Assembly: GCF_000349325.1 (NCBI RefSeq)
Contig: NC_020504.1
Span: forward strand, 7,482,326 to 7,546,325
Source of the DNA: Streptomyces davaonensis JCM 4913
GTDB lineage: Bacteria > Actinomycetota > Actinomycetes > Streptomycetales > Streptomycetaceae
Direction: 5' to 3'
DNA: 64,000 nt
The stretch's first letter is position 1. Every line of letters begins with the position of its first letter. The notes under the pieces are model-generated. The model did no database searches, was not told the origin of the DNA, and saw only the letters and a list, made by a program, of their open reading frames with translations. Of the stretch, positions 54,195 through 62,450 are shown piece after piece. The position numbers and the translations under genes are program-made.

Positions 54195-54311
54195 ATGCCA
54201 GTGCTCGACCCGAACCCGCCGAACGGCCAGAAGAAGATGCTGCTCGTCTTCGGCGCGTTCTTCGCCATCTTCGTGATCATCGCCGTCATCGCGACGATCG
54301 CCTCGCCCTGA
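54195..54311 (+). CDS. SGM_5486-type transporter-associated mini-protein
   Basis: 38 residues: MPVLDPNPPNGQKKMLLVFG then AFFAIFVIIAVIATIASP, one transmembrane helix after a short polar N-terminus. Matches the small Streptomyces family named SGM_5486 family transporter-associated protein, found after MFS transporter genes, as here. Possibly a stabilising subunit. Too short for ordinary gene calling; supported by conserved sequence and position. Confidence 0.75.
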   Translation: MPVLDPNPPNGQKKMLLVFGAFFAIFVIIAVIATIASP

Positions 54312-54507
54312 TTCGCCGCCCGGCCGCCCCGCCTGACCCCGCCCTGAACCGACGATGGTGGTGCTAGCCCCACCATCCCCTAGGGGGTGAGTGTCAGGGT
54401 CAACTGGGTGGATCACCGGATGGGTTGGGGCTCCCGGAATCCGTACCTTCGAGATGTGGCCGCGATCGGGCGGACCACCGGCCCACTCGAAGACCGCGGA
54501 GGCACCC

Positions 54508-54714
54508 ATGTCGGCCCCTACGCACACCCCGCCTCCCTCGGCACACCGGGGCGGCGTCGACATCCGGCTCCCGTGGTGGGCGCTCGCCCTGCCCGTGCTC
54601 GCCTTCGTCACCCTGCTGGTGCTGATACTCGACCCGGCCGAGGCCCATGCCGCGACCGCCGACCCGGCGATCACCCGGCTCCTTGAGCACGTGCAGCAGC
54701 TGATGGCCCGCTGA
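54508..54714 (+). CDS. Small membrane protein, unknown
   Basis: 68 residues from the ATG behind GCGGAGGC. Polar Pro-rich N-terminus (SAPTHTPPPSAHRGGVDIRL), one helix (WWALALPVLAFVTLLVLILD), then PAEAHAATADPAITRLLEHVQQLMAR, a short amphipathic helix. No family recognised. The in-frame extension to 54391 has no ribosome site. Confidence 0.7.
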   Translation: MSAPTHTPPPSAHRGGVDIRLPWWALALPVLAFVTLLVLILDPAEAHAATADPAITRLLEHVQQLMAR

Positions 54715-54779
54715 GCAGCCGCGCGGCCGCCCGTCAACTACCCGCGCCCCATGGCCTGTTTCATGCGAAGCTGGGACCT

Positions 54780-55298
54780 ATGAGCGTCGCAGAACCCCGC
54801 AGGATTGTCCTCTTCCGGCATGCGAAAGCCGACTGGCCACAGGTGTCCGACCATGAGCGGCCGCTCGCCGACCGGGGCCGCATGGACGCCGCTGTCGCCG
54901 GACGCAAGCTCGCCGACACCGGTATCGCCTTCGATCTGGCCCTGTGCTCCACCGCGACCCGGACCCGGGAGACCTGGAAGCTCGCCGTCCACGAGTTCCA
55001 GCACCGGCCGAAAACCGTCTACGAGGAGCGGATCTACGAGGCCTCGCCCGGCGAGCTGATCGCCGTGCTCAACGAGACCCCGGACGACGTCCGGGACGTC
55101 GTACTGATCGGCCACAACCCCGGCGTCCACGGCCTCACCGACATCCTCTCCGGCGAGGCCGAGGGCGATGCCCAGACACGCCTCAACCGCCGAGGCTTCC
55201 CGGCCGCCGCCTTCGCGCTCCTGACCCACTCGGGCTCCTGGAAGTCCCTGGAACCCGGTGTGGCCACGCTGGTCGACTACTGGGCGCCCTCGGAGTGA
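54780..55298 (+). CDS. SixA-like histidine phosphatase
   Basis: 172 residues; catalytic RHA motif at VLFRHAKADW (R13-H14), CSTATRTRETW and IGHNPGVHGLTD second His block. SixA-type enzymes dephosphorylate HPt-domain phosphohistidines; other substrates (small phosphates) are possible. Alone on the strand, convergent with serB. Confidence 0.9.
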   Translation: MSVAEPRRIVLFRHAKADWPQVSDHERPLADRGRMDAAVAGRKLADTGIAFDLALCSTATRTRETWKLAVHEFQHRPKTVYEERIYEASPGELIAVLNETPDDVRDVVLIGHNPGVHGLTDILSGEAEGDAQTRLNRRGFPAAAFALLTHSGSWKSLEPGVATLVDYWAPSE

Positions 55299-55331
55299 CC
55301 CCACCCGTGTGAGGCGTGACTGACGAAAGGG

Positions 55332-55350
55332 GCCCGGCGCGCTACCGGGC
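55332..55350 (-). terminator. Hairpin in the serB/SixA convergent gap
   Basis: GCCCGG (55332-55337) and CCGGGC (55345-55350) with loop of 7; on the minus strand followed by CCCTTTC. Probably the serB terminator. Confidence 0.6.
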
Positions 55351-55371
55351 TCCTTCTCCGCCTGCGCGGGA

Positions 55372-56577
55372 TCAGTCCTCGTGCATGTCCGCGGCCTCGA
55401 CCTCTTCGCGGGTGACGCCCAGCAGATACAGCACCGTGTCCAGGAAGGGCACGTTCACCGCGGTGTGCGCGGCCTCCCGGACCACCGGCTTGGCGTTGAA
55501 GGCGACCCCGAGACCGGCCGCGTTCAGCATGTCCAGATCGTTGGCACCGTCACCGATCGCCACCGTCTGCGCCAGCGGTACGCCCGCCTCGGCGGCGAAC
55601 CGGCGCAGCAGCCGTGCCTTGCCCGCCCGGTCCACGATCTCGCCGGTGACTCTGCCGGTCAGCCTGCCGTCGACGATCTCCAGCGTGTTGGCCTGGGCGA
55701 AGTCCAGCCCGAGACGTTCCTTCAGATCGTCCGTGACCTGAGTGAACCCGCCCGAGACGACGCCGACTTGGTAACCGAGCCGCTTCAGCGTACGGATCAG
55801 CGTGCGCGCGCCCGGCGTCAGCCGTACCTCGCTGCGCACCTTGTCCACGACCGAGGCGTCCAGGCCCTCCAGCAGGGCCACGCGCGCGTGCAGCGACTGC
55901 TCGAAGTCCAGCTCCCCGCGCATCGCCGCCGCCGTCACCTCGGCGACCTTGTCCTCGCACCCGGCGTGCGCGGCGAACAGCTCGATCACCTCGTCCTGGA
56001 TGAGCGTGGAGTCCACGTCCATCACGACCAGGCGCTGGGCCCGCCGGTGCAGACCGGCCGCGACGACCGCGACATCCACGCCCAGCTTCGCCGCGTCGGT
56101 CACCAGCGCCGTGCGCAGCGGCTCGGTCTCCACGCCGGACACCGCGAACTCGACCGCCGTCACGGGGTACTTGGCGAGTCGGAAGATACGGTCGATGTTG
56201 CCGCCCGCGTGCGTGATCTTCGCGGCGATGGCGGCCGTGGCCTCCGCGGTGAGCGGATGGCCGAGCACGGTGACCAGGGAACGGCCCAGCCCGCGCGGCC
56301 GGTTGTCGCCCAGGCCGGAGATGATCTCGGCCTGCATCTTCATGGACTCCGCCCAACTGTGGACGGTGGCCCGCAGATCCCCTTCCATGCCGCGCGGCGG
56401 CTCGCTGACGAGCGCGCACAACACGATCCGGCCACGGGTGACGACCTGCTCGATGTCGACCACGTCGACGGAGTAGGCGGCGAGGGTGTCGAAGAGTCCG
56501 GCCGTGATGCCCGGCCTGTCCTTCCCGAAGATCTTGACGAGAAGTGTGGGGACGTCGGAGGTCTGCGAAGCGCTCAT
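55372..56577 (-). CDS. serB: Phosphoserine phosphatase SerB with N-terminal ACT domains
   Basis: Last step of serine synthesis. 401 residues. N-terminal tandem ACT modules (VKIFGKDRPGITAGLFDTLA and VTVLGHPLTAEATAAIAAKI) for amino-acid sensing, as in mycobacterial SerB2. HAD phosphatase domain: motif I VVMDVDSTLIQDE near residue 180-192, motif II SGGFTQ, motif III/IV AIGDGANDLDML. Serine feedback through the ACT modules is known in the family and expected here. Confidence 0.95.
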   Translation of the reverse strand: MSASQTSDVPTLLVKIFGKDRPGITAGLFDTLAAYSVDVVDIEQVVTRGRIVLCALVSEPPRGMEGDLRATVHSWAESMKMQAEIISGLGDNRPRGLGRSLVTVLGHPLTAEATAAIAAKITHAGGNIDRIFRLAKYPVTAVEFAVSGVETEPLRTALVTDAAKLGVDVAVVAAGLHRRAQRLVVMDVDSTLIQDEVIELFAAHAGCEDKVAEVTAAAMRGELDFEQSLHARVALLEGLDASVVDKVRSEVRLTPGARTLIRTLKRLGYQVGVVSGGFTQVTDDLKERLGLDFAQANTLEIVDGRLTGRVTGEIVDRAGKARLLRRFAAEAGVPLAQTVAIGDGANDLDMLNAAGLGVAFNAKPVVREAAHTAVNVPFLDTVLYLLGVTREEVEAADMHED

Positions 56578-56740
56578 GGTGCTTCCACCGTATCCGGCAC
56601 CCAGTGCCTACCGCCCCTGAGGTCCGCCTAGCGGACAGGGAACACTGGGTGTCGGCCCGGTGGCGGGGGCCTTACGAGACGATCACGATGCCCCGCGGAC
56701 CGAGGTCAGGTGCCTCAGCCGAGTGCCTTGGCCGCGCGCC

Positions 56741-58576
56741 TCAGCCGCGCCTCTTGGGGCCCCGCGGCGGCGCGGGAGGCGGCGGAGGCGGGGGTGGCGG
56801 GGGCCCCTCGCCCGACCATTCGCCCGAACGCTCCGACGCCCCGCGACCGGGCCGCGCACCCGGTGACCTGCGCGGCGACCGGGGCGGCGGGTCCATCGGC
56901 CGGACCACGGTGGGCGCCCCGTACACATCGCTGTCGTCGCGGCCCGGCTCATCGGCGGACGACGCCTCCGAGCCCCGCGGCCCCGCATCCTCCGGCTCCC
57001 GCAGTTCCTCGGGCACCCGGAGGTAGGGGTTCGTATCGGGATTCGGCGGCCGGTACGGCGTACCGGGGGCGTAGGGGCCGGATCCGCGTACGGTCGCCTG
57101 ACTGGGAACTCCGGGGGACTGCGAGGGAAGCTCACCGGCCTCCGAAGCACCGCCCTCCCAGCGCACCCCATCGGCCGGCGCAGCCCCCTTCGCCGCGTCA
57201 CCCAGTGCCAAGGCTGCCGCCCCCTGTCCCGCCGCCCCGGTCGTCCTGGCGAGGAAGGCACCGGCGCCTCCCGCGGCCGCACCCCACAGGGCACCGAGGA
57301 CCAGCGCCATCCCGAGCTGCCCGTGCAGCTCGATGCCCGCGTCGAACGCGTCGACCCCGAGGACCGCGAGGGACGCGTCCACCGACACCTCCGTCAGCCA
57401 CGCCAGCAGCGGCAGCGCGAGTGCGGTCGCGATGCCCAGCCGTAGCGCGCACCGCCCGGCGAAGCCGAGGGTGCCGGTCTCCACCGGGGTCCGTACGGCC
57501 GTCAGGACCCCCGCCAGCAGCATCATCACGGCCGCGGCGACCCCGAGCAGCCACACCCGTCCGTCCAGCTCCGCGAGCCGCCCCAGCGTCACGGCACGGT
57601 CGGAGTCGACCAGCAGGTCGTCCAGCGGATCGGGCAGGAACTGCGTCAGCGGACCGCTCGCCTCGCCGTCCCACGGCACGAACAGGCCGATCGGGATACC
57701 GAGCCACACCCCGTTCGGCGCCCCCAGCAGCGCGGCACCCGCGATGCGCTTGGGGTTGTCGTCGCCGATCAGCGCGTACGCCGCCGCCGCGAACCCCGCG
57801 AGGACCGCCATCACCAGCACCCCGACCAGGGCGGACACGGCGGGCCGCACGACACGGTGCAGGGCGCCCCAGCCGGCCGGCAGGGGAGTGCGCCGCGAGG
57901 CCAGCAGGGCGATCAGCAGGATCCCGGCCGACCAGCACAGGCCGCCGAGCAGCGTCGCCGCCGTGTCGACGGTGAAGCCGACCGCCGCCTCGGCGTCGAT
58001 CAGGTCGCCGATCTGGTCGGGCAGCAGCCCACCGATGTCCCCGACGTCACCGAGCCCGGGGATCTCGATCCCGCCGCCCCCACCGCCCCCGCCGGGCAGG
58101 TCGTCGAGCCCGAGCGCGCCGCCGTCGATGGTGATGACGTCGTGCCCCGCCCAGGCGAGACCGCCGAGCATCGCCACGAACAGCGCGACCACCGCGCCCG
58201 CCCGCGCCAGGAGTTCGGCCGGCGAGATCACAACTCCCGCCGCGCGCAGGGACCGTAGGAAGAACCACGACAGCAGCAGCGCGCCGACCAGGCTCACGCC
58301 CAGTGGCGTGATCTCGATGGCCGTCGTCGCCTCCGCACCCGTGAGACCGAACGCGGACACATCCCCCGAGGGTGTGACAGAACCGCCCGCCCCGAGTGCC
58401 ACCACCGCCGCGGTCATCGGGCCCAGTGAGCCTGCCGAGTCGGCCTCCAGCAGATGCAGGCCCAGCGCGGCCGTGCCCGCCATGCCGATCAGCGCCCAGC
58501 TCACCGCGGCGATCGCGGACAGCAGGACGTCCACCCACGGCACCCTCGTACGCTCGATGTTCCCGGACGCACTCAT
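56741..58576 (-). CDS. Streptophobe family membrane protein
   Basis: 611 residues. About ten hydrophobic helices in the first 430 residues, with a Gly-rich extracytoplasmic loop (LPGGGGGGGGIEIPGLGDVG) after the fourth, then a long polar C-terminal tail of ~150 residues with a poly-Pro run (ten prolines) and basic end PPRGPKRRG. The family is Streptomyces/actinobacteria-specific, named only for its distribution and hydrophobicity. Function unknown. Its position between serB and an FHA-ABC transporter gives no functional hint. Confidence 0.85.
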   Translation of the reverse strand: MSASGNIERTRVPWVDVLLSAIAAVSWALIGMAGTAALGLHLLEADSAGSLGPMTAAVVALGAGGSVTPSGDVSAFGLTGAEATTAIEITPLGVSLVGALLLSWFFLRSLRAAGVVISPAELLARAGAVVALFVAMLGGLAWAGHDVITIDGGALGLDDLPGGGGGGGGIEIPGLGDVGDIGGLLPDQIGDLIDAEAAVGFTVDTAATLLGGLCWSAGILLIALLASRRTPLPAGWGALHRVVRPAVSALVGVLVMAVLAGFAAAAYALIGDDNPKRIAGAALLGAPNGVWLGIPIGLFVPWDGEASGPLTQFLPDPLDDLLVDSDRAVTLGRLAELDGRVWLLGVAAAVMMLLAGVLTAVRTPVETGTLGFAGRCALRLGIATALALPLLAWLTEVSVDASLAVLGVDAFDAGIELHGQLGMALVLGALWGAAAGGAGAFLARTTGAAGQGAAALALGDAAKGAAPADGVRWEGGASEAGELPSQSPGVPSQATVRGSGPYAPGTPYRPPNPDTNPYLRVPEELREPEDAGPRGSEASSADEPGRDDSDVYGAPTVVRPMDPPPRSPRRSPGARPGRGASERSGEWSGEGPPPPPPPPPPAPPRGPKRRG

Positions 58577-58804
58577 GGCAGACCCCCCGATCCGCAGGCG
58601 GCGAACTCGCCGCGCATGTCCCCCTCGCGTGGATTACCACTCTCCGGGCCGGTTTCAACCCCGTCAACGGAACCAGTCGAGGTGTGTGCGCGTGGTCTTC
58701 ACAAGGCCCGACTTTCGGTCAGGGGGCCGAGCCTGAAATAGTTCCCGACGATGTTCGACATCCCTAGACTCCCTGTGATGGGGCGTAACTCGGGGGACTA
58801 CTCA

Positions 58805-61327
58805 GTGGGGCATGGAGTGCCGGAACTCGTACTGGAATTGAATGGACAAACCTGGACGCTCGATCCGTCCAGGACATACACCCTCGGTCGCGATCCGCAG
58901 GGTGACATCGTGCTGGATGACGCCAGGGTCTCCTGGCGGCATGCCACGATCAGCTGGAGCGGCCGCAGTTGGGCCATCGAGGACCACGGCTCCACGAACG
59001 GCACGTTCGTGGCCGGCCAGCGGATCCACCAGCTGGAGATCGGCCCGGGCTCGGCCGTTCATCTGGGCAACGCGACCGACGGCCCGCGCGTGAGCCTCTC
59101 CGGCTCCGCGGCCTCCGCCGCGCCGCAGCCGCAGCAACAGCAGCCGTACGCCGCGCAGGGCGCGAACCCGGGCTGGGCCCAGCAGGCGCCGCCGCAGCAT
59201 CAGGCCCCGCAGGCCGACTGGCAACAGCCGCAGCAGGCCGCGCACAACATCCCCCAGCAGCAAGGTCCCGGCGTCGGTGCGGGGGCGCCGCCGGTCTACG
59301 GTGACCGCAGCCCGACCACGTTCCACCAGTTCGCCATCGGCCGCGTCATGCGCATCGGCCGTGCCCTGGAGAACGAGCTGGTCGTCTCGGACCTCCAGGT
59401 CTCCCGTCACCACGCCGAGTTCCACTCGACGCCCGACGGCCGGATGGAGATCCGCGACCTCGGCTCGCACAACGGCACGTACGTCAACGGTCAGCCGATC
59501 GCCAAGGGCGGCTCGCAGCTGCTCGGGCCGGCCGACATCGTCGGCGTCGGTCACTCCACGTTCCGGATCGTCGGCGACCGGCTCGAGGAGTTCGTCGACA
59601 CCGGTGAGGTCTCCTTCTCGGCCCGCCATCTGACCGTCACGGTCGACGGCGGCAAGCAGATCCTCAAGGACGTCTCCTTCGGGGTTCCCGAGAAGTCCCT
59701 GATCGCGGTCATCGGCCCGTCCGGCTCCGGCAAGTCGACGCTGCTCAAGGCGCTCACCGGCTACCGCCCCGCCAACCAGGGCGATGTCCTCTACGACAAC
59801 CGGAACCTGTACAAGCAGTTCGCCGAGCTGCGCCAGCGCATCGGTCTGGTCCCGCAGGACGACATCCTGCACAAGGAGCTGACCGTCAAGAAGGCCCTCA
59901 AGTACGCGGCCAAGCTGCGCTTCCCCGCCGACACCACGGCGCAGGAGCGCGAGGCCCGCATCGACGAGGTGCTGCGCGAGCTGAAGCTGGACATCCACAA
60001 GGAGAAGAAGGTCACCTCCCTCTCCGGTGGCCAGCGCAAGCGTGTCTCGGTGGCCCTGGAGCTGCTCACCAAGCCGTCGCTGATCTTCCTGGACGAGCCC
60101 ACCTCCGGCCTCGACCCGGGCATGGACCGCGATGTCATGCAGCTGCTGCGCGGCCTCGCCGACGACGGCCGTACGGTCCTCGTCGTCACCCACTCGGTGG
60201 CCGAGCTGGCGATCTGCGACAAGCTCCTGGTGATGGCGCCGGGCGGCGCGGTGGCCTACTTCGGTCCGCCGGAGGAGGCGCTGAACTTCTTCGGCTACGA
60301 CAGCTGGGCCGATGTCTTCTCCGCCTTCGAGAACTACCGCGACTACGACTGGGCGGGCCGCTGGAAGGGCTCGCAGCACTACCAGATGTACGCCGCGGAC
60401 ATCGACGCGATCGCTCCGCAGTCCGTACAGATGCCGCCGATGCAGGCGATGAGGCCGCCCAAGCCGCAGGGCTGGATGTCGCAGTTCGGCACGCTGGTGC
60501 GCCGCTACGCCTCCGTGATCGTGTCCGACAAGGGCTTCCTGGCCCTGTCGATCATCCTGCCGCTCGTCCTCGGCTCGGTGAGCCTGCTCATCGACTCCGG
60601 CAAGGACCTTCTGGTCAACACGGAGATCAACCCGAACACCGGCCAGCCCGTCGCCAACGGCACGGCTCTGACCGTCCTGCTGATCCTCGCGGTGGGCGCC
60701 TGCTTCGCGGGCGCCGCCAACTCCGTCCGTGAGCTGATCAAGGAACGGGTCATCTACGAGCGGGAGCGCGCGACCGGCCTGTCCCGGTCCGCGTACCTGA
60801 TGTCCAAGGTGTTCGTGCTCGGACTGATCACCATGGTCCAGGGCCTGATGGTCGGCATCATCGGCTTCTCCAGCCGCACGATCCCGGACGAGGGCCTGAT
60901 CCTCGGCAGCCAGATCCTGCTGGAGCTGTGCATTCCGATCATGGCGCTGGGCTTCACCGCCATGATGTTCGGCCTGATCATCTCGGCCCTGGTGAAGACC
61001 GCCGAGAAGACCATGCCGCTGCTGGTCATGTTCGCGATCGTCCAGGTCGTCTTCACCGGCTGTCTCTTCCCGCTGGCCAACTCGGTCGGCGTGAACGAGC
61101 TCTCCTACCTGATGCCGTCGCGCTGGGCGGTCGCGGCCGCGGGTGCCACGCTCGACTTCAACAAGATCAGCCCGCCGGCCAAGGGCGACAGCAACGACCC
61201 GCTGTGGGAGCACACGGTCGGCGCCTGGGGCATGGACATGGTCGCCCTGATCGTGCTCGGCGTGGTCTGCGGCTTCTTCGTGGCCCGCTTCCTGCGCCGC
61301 CACGAGCCCGAGGTCATGCGCAAGTAG
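58805..61327 (+). CDS. FHA-FHA-ABC transporter (Rv1747-like)
   Basis: 840 residues from GTG 58805; ATG 58778 is an alternative, 7 bases after a TAGACT -10-like element and possibly leaderless, and GTG 58817 another. FHA1 at ~5-90 (LGRDPQGDIVLDD, SWRHATI, HGSTNGTFV), a Gln/Pro/Ala-rich linker ~95-165, FHA2 ~175-250 (GRALENELVVSDL, SRHHAEF, SHNGTYVNG). ABC ATPase: Walker A GPSGSGKST ~305, LSGGQRKRVSVALE ~406, LIFLDEPTSG ~426. ABC-2 membrane domain with six helices from ~577. Mycobacterial Rv1747 has this layout and is regulated by Ser/Thr kinases through its FHA domains; the same control is expected here. Confidence 0.93.
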   Translation: MGHGVPELVLELNGQTWTLDPSRTYTLGRDPQGDIVLDDARVSWRHATISWSGRSWAIEDHGSTNGTFVAGQRIHQLEIGPGSAVHLGNATDGPRVSLSGSAASAAPQPQQQQPYAAQGANPGWAQQAPPQHQAPQADWQQPQQAAHNIPQQQGPGVGAGAPPVYGDRSPTTFHQFAIGRVMRIGRALENELVVSDLQVSRHHAEFHSTPDGRMEIRDLGSHNGTYVNGQPIAKGGSQLLGPADIVGVGHSTFRIVGDRLEEFVDTGEVSFSARHLTVTVDGGKQILKDVSFGVPEKSLIAVIGPSGSGKSTLLKALTGYRPANQGDVLYDNRNLYKQFAELRQRIGLVPQDDILHKELTVKKALKYAAKLRFPADTTAQEREARIDEVLRELKLDIHKEKKVTSLSGGQRKRVSVALELLTKPSLIFLDEPTSGLDPGMDRDVMQLLRGLADDGRTVLVVTHSVAELAICDKLLVMAPGGAVAYFGPPEEALNFFGYDSWADVFSAFENYRDYDWAGRWKGSQHYQMYAADIDAIAPQSVQMPPMQAMRPPKPQGWMSQFGTLVRRYASVIVSDKGFLALSIILPLVLGSVSLLIDSGKDLLVNTEINPNTGQPVANGTALTVLLILAVGACFAGAANSVRELIKERVIYERERATGLSRSAYLMSKVFVLGLITMVQGLMVGIIGFSSRTIPDEGLILGSQILLELCIPIMALGFTAMMFGLIISALVKTAEKTMPLLVMFAIVQVVFTGCLFPLANSVGVNELSYLMPSRWAVAAAGATLDFNKISPPAKGDSNDPLWEHTVGAWGMDMVALIVLGVVCGFFVARFLRRHEPEVMRK

Positions 61328-61339
61328 TTCCCGGACACC

Positions 61340-61377
61340 CCGAAGGGCGGCACCCGTCAGGAGGTGCCGCCCTTCGG
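61340..61377 (+). terminator. Hairpin terminator after the FHA-ABC gene
   Basis: CCGAAGGGCGGCAC (61340-61353), loop of ten, GTGCCGCCCTTCGG (61364-61377): a perfect 14-bp stem, 12 bases after the stop codon. Serves both converging genes. Confidence 0.85.
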
Positions 61378-61403
61378 CGTTCGTACGAGGTCCGCGCCAG
61401 GCC

Positions 61404-62150
61404 TCAGTACGCGCTGTTGACGTTGTCGATCGAGCCGTACCGGTCGGCCGCGTAGTTGGCGGCGGCGGTCAGGTTGGCGACCGGGTCGTACTGGCTCCAG
61501 GCGGTGCCCGCGACGTGGTACGCGTTGAAGGTCGGCTTGATGACCTGGAGCAGACCGATCGACGGGACGCCGTTCTGGGCGTTGATGTCCCAGTTGTTGA
61601 TGGCGTTCGGGTTGCCCGAGGACTCGCGCATGATGTTCCGGTACAGGCCGTTGTAGGTGCCCGGAATATTGTGCTTGTCCATGATGTCGAGGGCTTCCTT
61701 GATCCAGCCGTCGAGGTTGTTCGCGTAGGTCTTCTTCACGACCTTCTTGACCTGGGCGCGGGCGGCGGAGCGGCTCGCGGCCTCCTTGGCCTTGCGTGCC
61801 TGCTCGGCCTTCTTCTTCGCGGCGGCCTCGGCGGCGGCCTTCTTCGCGGCAGCGGCCTTCTTCGCCGCGGCGGCCTTGGCGGCGGCGTCGGCTGCGGCCT
61901 TCTTCTTCGCCGCGACGGCCTCGGCCTTGAGGCTGGCGTTCGCGAGCTGGTCGGTGACGCTGGCCTTGACGTCCTTGATCTGCTCGGAGCTGTAGGCGAC
62001 CTGGCCCGTGGCGGGCTCGGCGGTGGTGGTCTGCGCGTTGCCCGGAACGGCGGAGAAGGCGATGGCGGCGGCGCCGAGCGTGGCGACACCGGCGATCGCG
62101 ATCTTGTGGTGCTTGGTCAGCGTGCGGCGATAACGGGTGTTCTGGGGCAT
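61404..62150 (-). CDS. Secreted SLT-type transglycosylase with Ala/Lys-rich coiled coil
   Basis: 248 residues from the ATG giving MPQNTRYRRTLTKHHK. The frame is open a further 48 codons, but that stretch is the structured leader. Signal peptide/anchor HKIAIAGVATLGAAAIAFSA with cleavage near NAQT. Residues ~55-140 are an Ala/Lys/Glu helix (AAKKAAAAKKAAAEAAAKKK), a likely coiled coil or wall-spanning stalk. SLT domain at the C-terminus: catalytic Glu in NIMRESSGNPNAINNWD, SIGLLQVIKPTFNAYH, AANYAADRYGS. Cleaves the glycan strand non-hydrolytically. Confidence 0.92.
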   Translation of the reverse strand: MPQNTRYRRTLTKHHKIAIAGVATLGAAAIAFSAVPGNAQTTTAEPATGQVAYSSEQIKDVKASVTDQLANASLKAEAVAAKKKAAADAAAKAAAAKKAAAAKKAAAEAAAKKKAEQARKAKEAASRSAARAQVKKVVKKTYANNLDGWIKEALDIMDKHNIPGTYNGLYRNIMRESSGNPNAINNWDINAQNGVPSIGLLQVIKPTFNAYHVAGTAWSQYDPVANLTAAANYAADRYGSIDNVNSAY

Positions 62151-62181
62151 GGCGGGGTGGACCTCTTCGATTGGCGCGGAG

Positions 62182-62257
62182 GTCGCTCGCTGTCCGGTTG
62201 CGGACACGGGTGCTTCCGGCACAAACGCCGCGGGGAGAACCCGCGGCGCTGAGCGAC
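62182..62257 (-). promoter_or_regulatory. Structured 5' leader (four-way junction) of the transglycosylase gene
   Basis: On either strand: closing helix GTCGCTC/GAGCGAC (62182-62188 with 62251-62257). Inside it are three hairpins: GTCCG-GTTG-CGGAC (62192-62205), GTGC-TTCCG-GCAC (62210-62222) and CGCCGCGGG-GAGAA-CCCGCGGCG (62226-62248). Leader ends about 30 bases from the ATG at 62150. It does not show the GGGTGAA and related blocks of the ydaO c-di-AMP riboswitch known before Streptomyces cell-wall hydrolases. Nothing else is seen in 62258-62450 but a small dyad at 62307-62326. Confidence 0.55.
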
Positions 62258-62450
62258 GGGAGCCATTGTTAGCGGCCGCAAAATTGCCAGGCAAAGATGT
62301 GACGTACGATCCTCGATAGTGGATCGGGTGAGGGCAAATCGGGACAGACAGGAACGTCTTTCCCGCTCACGCGGGGACTCTTTATCTCCTATGTACCTTC
62401 GTACGTGATCTGGGTCCTATGCGCGTCCTCACATGGGCCCGGCTGTCGCC

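Noticed and set aside
58802..61303. 833-residue open frame on the minus strand
   Set aside because: Exact antisense shadow of the FHA-ABC gene; composition is low-complexity Asp/Arg/Gly/His, and the plus strand has full domain support.
62182..62257. tRNA-like cloverleaf
   Set aside because: The element has a 7-bp closing helix and three hairpins, but arm lengths, loops and the TPsiC/anticodon consensus do not fit a tRNA on either strand.
62151..62450. Canonical ydaO (c-di-AMP) riboswitch
   Set aside because: Expected before a wall-lytic gene, but the conserved GGGTGAA-type and related blocks are not found in this leader.
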